Below, piece by piece: positions 58,156-64,000 of a DNA stretch of 64,000 bases; within the stretch, counting starts at the first letter, position 1, and each line of letters opens with the position of its first letter. Location: assembly GCA_020026435.1 (NCBI GenBank), contig JAHHQK010000006.1, forward strand, positions 1-64,000, given 5' to 3'. Below the pieces are notes generated by a model. That model saw only the letters and a list, made by a program, of their open reading frames with translations, was not told the origin of the DNA and made no database searches. The position numbers and the translations under genes are program-made. Origin of the DNA: Alistipes sp. (GTDB lineage: Bacteria > Bacteroidota > Bacteroidia > Bacteroidales > Rikenellaceae).

Positions 58156-60480
58156 ATGTTGCGTAAATCCCTTTCATTTCTCCTGGTTATGTTGTTCAGC
58201 CTCTCCGCTTTCGGTGCCGTGAAGCGGGGCGGAGTGGGTATCGTGATGAGTGGCGGCGGTGCCAAAGGACTCTATCACATCGGTGTCCTGGAGGCGCTCG
58301 AAGAGCGTGGGATCCCGATCGATTATGTGGGTGGCACGTCGATGGGCTCGATCATCGCCGCGATGTATGCCGCGGGCTACTCCCCGCGCGAGATGCGTGA
58401 GATCGTGGCTTCGGGAGTGATCAAGGAGTGGGTGTCGGGGTATATCGACCCCAATAAATATATGTCCTACTACCGCCAGGTTGGCCAGCCGCCCGCCTCG
58501 ATCAGCGTAAGACTCGACTTCAGCAAGAAGGAGAGCGGAAAGAGCGCCTTCAAGATGCCGACCAACCTCGTCTCGTCGACGCAGATCGACATGGCCCTCA
58601 ACGAGTTGTTCGCCGGGGCCACCGAGGCCGCCGACCGCGACTTCGACAGGCTGATGGTCCCCTTTCTGTGTGTGGCCAGCGACATGAATGCCCGACGTCC
58701 GGTCGTCTTCCGCAAGGGGGAGCTGGGCGAGGCCGTGCGTGCCTCTATGTCGATCCCGTTGGTGTTCAAACCCGTCGTGCGCGACTCGATGCTGCTCTAC
58801 GACGGCGGAATCTTCGATAACTTCCCCTGGAAACCCATGGACAAGGCCTATCGCCCGTCGTTCATCATCGGCAGCATCTGTACGGCTGGAAACGAACCCC
58901 CGACCGAGCAGAGCAGCATCTTCGACCAGGCCTTCATGCTGGCCATGCAGGAGACCGACTACACCCTGCCCAAGGGGAGGAGTGTGAGCATAGCGCGGGC
59001 CGTGGGGGTCAATATGCTGGACTTCGACCGTGCGCAGGAGATCATGGATGCCGGTTACGAGGATGCCATGAAGGCGATGCCCGAGATCGAGCGGCAGATT
59101 CGCCGCCGCTGCACGCCCGAGCAGTTCGCCATGCGCCGCGAGGCCTTCCGCTCGCAGTGTCCGCCCCTGGTCTTCGACGACTATAAGTTTTACGGGGTGA
59201 CCACCGCCCAGCGCAACTACATCCGCGACTTCGTGAAGGTCGACCGTCGGACGGTGGACGAGCAGCGTACGATGGATTTCGACCAGTTGCGCAACAACCT
59301 CTACGAGGTGCTGGCGGCCGGTGACTTCACGATGGATTTCCCCCACGTGACCTACAACAGGCAGACGGGCCACTATTCGTTTGATGCGCGTTTCCGCACG
59401 AAGCCCAACTTCAAGTTCTCGGTCGGAGGTTATGTCTCCTCGACGGCCTTCAACCAGGCGTTCCTCGGGGCGAATTACCAGAAGATCGGACGTGTGGCTC
59501 AGCAGTTCGGGGTGAATATGTTCCTCGGACCGCTGACCTCGTGGGGATCGGTCGGCGGACGCACGGACTTCTATATGGGTAAGGCCCTGTTTCTGGATTA
59601 TTCCTTCAACTTCTCCTACCGCAACCTCACGCACGGATATTTCGGCCACCTCACGAAGGTGACCAATGCCCTCCAGATCAAGGACAGCGAGATCTTCGCC
59701 TCCCTGGGTCTGGGTATGCCCCTCACCCACCGCAGCCTTTTCATGCTGAGGGCCAATTCGGGTCATGTCAACTACCACCACGACTCCTCGATGATCGAAC
59801 CCGACATGGATGACCACACGCGTTTCTCGTTCTTCGGTCTGAAGGCCGAGGTGCGCCGCAATACTCTCGACAAGATGCTCTATGCGAGCCGGGGATCGAA
59901 CCTGAGTCTGTCGGCGATCTTCATTACCGGAAACGACAAGTTCAAACCCCATGAAAGCCGCCACTTCATCTCGACCCGTCGCCGCAATTGGTTCGGGGCG
60001 CGTTTCTCGTGGGAGAAGTTCTTCGACATACCGCAGTGCAACTGGTTCTCGATGGGTGTGAATGTCGACGCCGTGTTCACCAACCACCCCGACTTCTCGC
60101 GTGACGGTGCCACTCTGCTCTCGTTGCCGACCTATGCTCCCATCCAGCACGCCAAGATGATCTATATGCCGGCCTTCCGCGGCAAGCGTTTCCTGGCGGG
60201 AGGATTCATGCCGACGTTCGACATATTGAGCAACTTCTATTTCCGCACGGGATTCTACGCCATGTTCCGCGAGCGGCGCAGTCATGACCCCCTGGTGGTC
60301 AATTATAGCGAGGAGGAGCGGCGTATGCATTACATTGTCGATGCGTCGCTGGTCTACCGTTCGCCGATCGGGCCCGTGTCGCTGAGCCTCACCAAATACG
60401 ATCTGCGCGACTGGCGCAATATGTATCTTACCTTCAGTTTCGGCTACGCGATCTTTTCGCCGAGGGGGACCTTCTATTAG
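58156..60480 (+). CDS. Patatin-like phospholipase fused to BamA/TpsB-like barrel (type Vd, PlpD-like)
   Basis: The 774-residue protein has a signal peptide (about 1-21) and a patatin domain (about 25-230) with the oxyanion loop GGGAKG at 33-38, nucleophile Ser62 in GTSMG and Asp216 in DGG, so the Ser-Asp dyad is complete. A linker and one POTRA-like domain follow (about 330-400). Residues about 420-774 form a 16-stranded-type barrel ending in GYAIFSPRGTFY. This is the PlpD type V secretion layout: the barrel displays or releases the lipase. The lipid substrate is unknown. Confidence 0.9.
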   Translation: MLRKSLSFLLVMLFSLSAFGAVKRGGVGIVMSGGGAKGLYHIGVLEALEERGIPIDYVGGTSMGSIIAAMYAAGYSPREMREIVASGVIKEWVSGYIDPNKYMSYYRQVGQPPASISVRLDFSKKESGKSAFKMPTNLVSSTQIDMALNELFAGATEAADRDFDRLMVPFLCVASDMNARRPVVFRKGELGEAVRASMSIPLVFKPVVRDSMLLYDGGIFDNFPWKPMDKAYRPSFIIGSICTAGNEPPTEQSSIFDQAFMLAMQETDYTLPKGRSVSIARAVGVNMLDFDRAQEIMDAGYEDAMKAMPEIERQIRRRCTPEQFAMRREAFRSQCPPLVFDDYKFYGVTTAQRNYIRDFVKVDRRTVDEQRTMDFDQLRNNLYEVLAAGDFTMDFPHVTYNRQTGHYSFDARFRTKPNFKFSVGGYVSSTAFNQAFLGANYQKIGRVAQQFGVNMFLGPLTSWGSVGGRTDFYMGKALFLDYSFNFSYRNLTHGYFGHLTKVTNALQIKDSEIFASLGLGMPLTHRSLFMLRANSGHVNYHHDSSMIEPDMDDHTRFSFFGLKAEVRRNTLDKMLYASRGSNLSLSAIFITGNDKFKPHESRHFISTRRRNWFGARFSWEKFFDIPQCNWFSMGVNVDAVFTNHPDFSRDGATLLSLPTYAPIQHAKMIYMPAFRGKRFLAGGFMPTFDILSNFYFRTGFYAMFRERRSHDPLVVNYSEEERRMHYIVDASLVYRSPIGPVSLSLTKYDLRDWRNMYLTFSFGYAIFSPRGTFY

Positions 60481-60762
60481 GTGTGGCCGTGGCGGTCTGA
60501 AGCGATGCGGGACGATGTATCCTCCGCTGCGGCGGATTTTGGGGCGGAGTGCCTGGCGGGCGGTTGGTTTTCGGGGCAGGTGGCGGAAATGGTCCGTTTA
60601 GTTCGGGAAAGGGCCCAAAAAGGCGGATAAAGGCCCGAAAACCGGGAATTGGCGCACCAATACGCTGATACGGGGGCATTTCTCCCTTTTTATGAGGAGA
60701 AATCCGCGGGTAAAATACCAATAAATGGTGATTGCGGGCTTTGCTTTTTTGTGCGACCTTTG

Positions 60763-60846
60763 CAACAGAAACAAAAAGTAATTCTGCCGTTTCGTAGTGT
60801 GATGTTTGTGTGTGAATAAGGCTACCTCTTTCGGGTAGCCTTTTTT
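60763..60846 (+). ncRNA. Candidate small RNA with terminator
   Basis: A promoter-like ATTG-N20-GACCTTTG (60731-60762; one mismatch in each element) precedes a noncoding stretch. About 55 bases later it ends in a 9-bp GC-rich stem AAGGCTACC/GGTAGCCTT (60818-60826 with 60834-60842) and a T tract. The upstream gene ends 340 bases before, and the next gene has its own -7 box after the hairpin. No known RNA family is recognised. The remainder of 60481-60762 shows nothing. Confidence 0.32.
60818..60846 (+). terminator. Rho-independent terminator in the patatin-nitroreductase gap
   Basis: A 9-bp stem, 7-base loop and six or more T. It could end the candidate small RNA or the distant patatin transcript. 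Confidence 0.85.
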
Positions 60847-60870
60847 CATGTGCGGTTCGGGAATTTTTTC

Positions 60871-60878
60871 TAAATTTG
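60871..60878 (+). promoter_or_regulatory. -7 box (TAAATTTG) for the nitroreductase gene
   Basis: TAnnTTTG match 41 bases before the ATG and just after the terminator. No clear -33 element. Confidence 0.52.
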
Positions 60879-60918
60879 TCCTCGAACCGGATTCGGATAA
60901 CCAACAAAAAACGTAGAT

Positions 60919-61449
60919 ATGGAATTCAAGGATTTGATGAAGAAGCGGCGCAGTATCCGCAAATATTCCGACCGCCCCGTTCCCGAGGAGGTGCTGGATC
61001 GTATTCTGGAGGTGACGCTCGATGCTCCCTCGTCGCGAAATTCGCGCTCGTCGCGTTTCCTGATCGTCGACGATCCCGCCCTGGTGAGCCGTATGGCGCA
61101 GATGCGCGATTACGGTTCGGCCTTCATGGAGGGGGCGCCTCTGGCCGTGGTGGTGCTGGGTGACCGCACAAAGAGCGATATGTGGGAGGTGAATGCCGCC
61201 ATCTCGGCCACCGTCCTCCAACAGGCGGCCGTCGACGAGGGGCTGGCGTCGTGCTGGGTGCAGATTGCCGGGCGTCCGCGTCTGAAGGACGAGCCGCAGG
61301 GCGAGCGTGCGGTGGATTACCTGCGCGGATTCCTGCCCATTCCCGAGGAGTGCGAGGCGCTCTGTACCATGGTGATGGGCTATTCTGATTTCGAGCCGAA
61401 GCCCTTGCCTGCGGCCGACAACACGGGACGCGTTATCCGCCTCAAATAA
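60919..61449 (+). CDS. Nitroreductase family protein
   Basis: This 176-residue FMN enzyme begins FKDLMKKRRSIRKYSDRPVPEEVL, the flavin-binding RRSIRxY motif of small nitroreductases. It has DAPSSRNSRSSRFLIV in the middle and GLASCWVQIAG near the C-terminus. It should reduce nitro compounds, flavins or quinones with NAD(P)H; the true role is unknown. It differs from the longer nitroreductase at the left end of the window. Confidence 0.88.
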   Translation: MEFKDLMKKRRSIRKYSDRPVPEEVLDRILEVTLDAPSSRNSRSSRFLIVDDPALVSRMAQMRDYGSAFMEGAPLAVVVLGDRTKSDMWEVNAAISATVLQQAAVDEGLASCWVQIAGRPRLKDEPQGERAVDYLRGFLPIPEECEALCTMVMGYSDFEPKPLPAADNTGRVIRLK

Positions 61450-61652
61450 GCCCTTCCCGGGGGGGTGGCCGGCGGATGGCTGTCCGAGGTGTCCCAAACG
61501 GAAATTCAGCTCCGCAGAGAGCCGGAAATGGTGCGCGAAAGCGGAGATGGAGGCTTGGTGCTGATGCTTGGAGCCGGTGGGCGGAATGCCCCTACCCTAC
61601 TGCCGTCCCGCCGCCGAATAAAAAGAGGGCGCGTATTGCTGACTAAATAAAC

Positions 61653-61726
61653 AAGATCACCCCTGTCGCAGTTGTCTGTGGCAGGGGTGATCTTTTGTAA
61701 AGGAGGGTTGAGCAAACCCTCTTTTT
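61653..61726. terminator. Double hairpin between nitroreductase and recJ
   Basis: AAGATCACCCCTG pairs with CAGGGGTGATCTT (61653-61694), followed by a short T run. A second stem GAGGGTT/AACCCTC (61703-61721) is followed by TTTTT. They can end the plus-strand nitroreductase transcript, and the first can end recJ. The rest of 61450-61652 is unassigned. Confidence 0.8.
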
Positions 61727-61745
61727 CGAGACTATCGTGAGGGTC

Positions 61746-63509
61746 TTATTTCAAGACCGGCTTGATGTCCTTGATGCGCAGCTGGGTCGAGACTGTGCCG
61801 CGGTAGTGGTTTTCGACGATCTGGTAGCAGACGTCGATCGGTTTGCGTGAGCGTACCCACTCGTAGTGCGTGGGCTGCTGGAAGGCAATCGACTGGAGGC
61901 GCGTGTTGGGCTTCTGACGCTGGATCAGCTCCATGCGCAGATGCTCATACTCCATCCCCACCAGCTTGGCGTCGCCCGTGTTGCTCACTCCGAGCGTGGC
62001 GAATACCGGAGAGGTATTGCCCGGTCCGAAGGGCTGGAAACGGTTCAGATCGCGGCGGAAGGCCGGCGTGATGTCCGAGAAGAGCAGCTCGCTGTCGATG
62101 TCGACCTGAGGGATCAGCATTTGGGGGTCGATATGTTCTTCGACATAGGCGTTGAAGCGGCGGGTGAACTCCTCCACGTTTTCGGGACGCATCGTGAGGC
62201 CCGCGGCGTACATGTGTCCGCCGAAGTTCTCCAGCAGATCCGAACACGACTCGATGGCCTGGTAGAGATCGAAGCCCGGAACCGAACGGGCTGAACCCGT
62301 CACGAATCCGTTGCTCATGGTCAGCACCACCGTCGGGCGGTAGTAGGTCTCGATCAGGCGCGAGGCCACGATGCCGACGATGCCCTTCATCCACTTGGGA
62401 TTATAGACCACCGTGCTCTTGCGTTTCTTCAGTTCGGGGTTCCTCTCGATATAATCATGAGCCTCCTGGGTCACCGATCTGTCGATCGATTTGCGGTCCT
62501 GGTTGTAGGCGTCGATCACGTTGCCGAACTCGGCGGCCTGCGCTTCGTTACCCTCGATGAGCAACTCCACGGCGGCGTGTCCGCCCGACGGCGAGGCGTT
62601 TTCGTCGTTTTCATCCATCCGCATACGGCCCGCGGCGTTGATGCGCGGCCCGATCTTGAAGACGATGTCGTCGATGGTGATGTTGTGTCGATCCAATCCG
62701 CAGATCTTGATGATCGACAACAGCCCGTTCGACGGATTGCGGTTGAGGTCCTTCAGTCCGAAATGGGCCAAAATACGGTTCTCTCCCACCAACGGTACGA
62801 TGTCGGAGGCTATGCTTACCACCAGAAGATCGAGCAGCGTCGAGATCTGCTCAAACGGAATCCGGTGTTTCTGGGCATAGGCCTGCACCAGTTTGAATCC
62901 TACTCCACAGCCCGACAGTTCGTCGAACGGATAGGAGCAGTCGACCCGCTTGGGGTCGAGGACGGCTACGGCCTGAGGAATCTCATCGGCCGGCAGGTGA
63001 TGGTCGCAGATGATGAAATCCACGCCTTGCTGCTTTGCATAGACTACCTTTTCCATGGCTTTGATGCCACAGTCCAAAGCAATGATCAGTCCGACCCCCT
63101 TGCGGGCGGCCAGATCGATACCTTTGATCGAAATACCGTAGCCTTCGGTATAACGATCGGGGATGTAGAACATCAGGTTTTTATGCCCGATCTGGCGCAA
63201 AAACTTGTAAACCAGGGCCACGGCCGTACAGCCGTCCACGTCGTAGTCGCCGTAGACCATGATCTTCTCCTGGTTACGGACGGCCTGTTCGACGCGCTCG
63301 ACCGCACGGTCCATATCCTTCATCAGGAACGGATCGTGAAGGTCGTCGAGACTCGGTTTAAAGAATTTCTCCGCCTTTTCTACTGTGTCTATGCCTCTCT
63401 GTACGAGTAGGTTGGCCAGCACGGGCGAGATTCGGAGCGCGGAGGCCAATGAGGCCACTCGCCCGGGCTCGCCCTGGGCTTTCACTACCCAGCGTTTTTC
63501 TATGGGCAT
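61746..63509 (-). CDS. recJ: Single-stranded-DNA-specific exonuclease RecJ
   Basis: This 587-residue 5'-3' ssDNA exonuclease acts in recombination and mismatch repair. The DHH domain has GDYDVDGCTAVAL (about 80-92), ALDCGIKA and the CDHHLPADEIP motif. The DHHA1 domain has NAAGRMRMDENDENA and later FGGHMYAAGLTM. An OB-fold domain forms the C-terminus. It is 5 bases downstream of the lipB stop on the same strand, so the two genes are probably cotranscribed. Confidence 0.94.
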   Translation of the reverse strand: MPIEKRWVVKAQGEPGRVASLASALRISPVLANLLVQRGIDTVEKAEKFFKPSLDDLHDPFLMKDMDRAVERVEQAVRNQEKIMVYGDYDVDGCTAVALVYKFLRQIGHKNLMFYIPDRYTEGYGISIKGIDLAARKGVGLIIALDCGIKAMEKVVYAKQQGVDFIICDHHLPADEIPQAVAVLDPKRVDCSYPFDELSGCGVGFKLVQAYAQKHRIPFEQISTLLDLLVVSIASDIVPLVGENRILAHFGLKDLNRNPSNGLLSIIKICGLDRHNITIDDIVFKIGPRINAAGRMRMDENDENASPSGGHAAVELLIEGNEAQAAEFGNVIDAYNQDRKSIDRSVTQEAHDYIERNPELKKRKSTVVYNPKWMKGIVGIVASRLIETYYRPTVVLTMSNGFVTGSARSVPGFDLYQAIESCSDLLENFGGHMYAAGLTMRPENVEEFTRRFNAYVEEHIDPQMLIPQVDIDSELLFSDITPAFRRDLNRFQPFGPGNTSPVFATLGVSNTGDAKLVGMEYEHLRMELIQRQKPNTRLQSIAFQQPTHYEWVRSRKPIDVCYQIVENHYRGTVSTQLRIKDIKPVLK

Positions 63510-63514
63510 ACGAT

Positions 63515-64000
63515 CTAATATTTATATATTTTAACATTTAATATCTCACTTAAAAATTGGACCATGAGTTCTTTCACCTCGTCGATGCTGACCTCGCGCC
63601 CCGTCTCGCGGGCGATGGAAGTGGCGCCGCGGTCGGTGAATCCACAGGGGTTGATGTTGTGGAACCACCTCAGATCGGTCGTGACATTGAGGGCGAAGCC
63701 GTGCATCGTCACGAAACGCGACGAACGCACACCGATGGCGCAGATCTTGCGTGTGGGGCCTGCTTTGGGGTTGCTCTCGGGGCTTCCGCCCTCTGCAAAA
63801 ACCGTTCCCGCACCGAGCCATACGCCCGATGCGCCGTGGATACGACCCGCGCGGATACCATAATGCGCCACGGTACGGATCACCGCCTCCTCCAGAGCCT
63901 CGATATAGGCCCTCAGTCCGATACCCAACTTCTCCAGATCGAGAATCGGATAGCAGACCAGCTGGCCCGGGCCGTGGAAGGTGATGTCGCCACCACGATC
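63515..64000 (-). CDS. lipB: Octanoyltransferase LipB, 3' part (start beyond the window)
   Basis: The visible 161 residues are in frame to the window edge and include RGGDITFHGPGQLVCYPIL, the lipoyl/octanoyl transferase signature. RKICAIGV follows, with the conserved Lys, and FHNINPCG has the nucleophile Cys. LipB moves octanoate from ACP to lipoyl domains of 2-oxoacid dehydrogenases and GcvH. The N-terminal 50-60 residues are missing only because the window ends. LipA is not visible. Confidence 0.94.
   Translation of the reverse strand, partial: DRGGDITFHGPGQLVCYPILDLEKLGIGLRAYIEALEEAVIRTVAHYGIRAGRIHGASGVWLGAGTVFAEGGSPESNPKAGPTRKICAIGVRSSRFVTMHGFALNVTTDLRWFHNINPCGFTDRGATSIARETGREVSIDEVKELMVQFLSEILNVKIYKY

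Noticed and set aside
1..64000. Search for CRISPR arrays, insertion sequences, prophage genes, tRNA and rRNA genes
   Set aside because: No regularly spaced repeats, transposase motifs, phage proteins or tRNA-like cloverleaf sequences were recognised. The region reads as core chromosome throughout.

Overview
This window is a stretch of a Bacteroidota chromosome, most likely an Alistipes-like member of the Bacteroidales. The evidence is the promoter style (TTTG, about 19-20 bases, then TAnnTTTG), weak ribosome binding sites, and family content typical of that order: anaerobic sulfatase-maturating enzyme, S46 dipeptidyl peptidase, DUF4369/TlpA lipoprotein, DUF4136 lipoprotein, an UpxY-like NGN protein and a glycine-lipid acyltransferase pair. 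GC content is high, closer to Alistipes than to Bacteroides. The genus is inferred, not proven. Almost every gene is core housekeeping. I see no phage, insertion sequence, CRISPR array, tRNA or rRNA.

Left part (1-20 kb). The window opens inside the RNase P RNA (3' end only). It continues with a thioredoxin-fold lipoprotein, a nitroreductase, a radical SAM maturase, mscL, a kbl-lrp operon, galE and an rplY-pth pair. On the minus strand lies a shortened division and cell wall cluster, in transcription order rsmH, ftsL-like, ftsI, murE, mraY, murD, ftsW and then an S4-domain gene. mraZ is not upstream of rsmH, and murG, murC, ftsQ, ftsA and ftsZ do not follow ftsW.

Middle part (19-40 kb). This holds a two-gene locus resembling glsA/glsB (glycine lipid synthesis), an ABC-2 exporter, pgk, an M13 metallopeptidase lipoprotein, a GNAT protein, an NrnA-type DHH phosphatase, a HAD phosphatase, rdgB, folE, polA, queD, an outer membrane barrel, a DUF4136 lipoprotein, an orphan NGN-domain protein, sppA and mrp.

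Right part (41-64 kb). The 0.68 kb gap between mrp and nadA has the features of the chromosomal replication origin. It contains a cluster of DnaA-box-like 9-mers (TTATCAACA, TTATCGACA and relatives) followed by a very AT-rich tract. Strand composition switches across it, from C-rich to G-rich on the plus strand, and gene direction diverges from it. Three parS-like palindromes (core TTCCACGTGGAA or TCCACGTGGA) lie in three different intergenic gaps 9 to 16 kb to the right, spaced about 3.2 kb apart. mnmG, a classical origin neighbour, is among them. The remaining genes are nadA, an S46 peptidase of predicted DPP7 type, an NhaC-type antiporter, metG, ilvE, mnmG, ybeY, an EnvC-like protein with a degenerate LytM domain, a TPR protein, pheS, a patatin/BamA-like type Vd protein, a nitroreductase, recJ and the 3' part of lipB.

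The strongest observation is this putative origin and partition region. It is read from sequence patterns only. A whole-genome skew plot, marker-frequency data or ParB/DnaA binding data would settle it.
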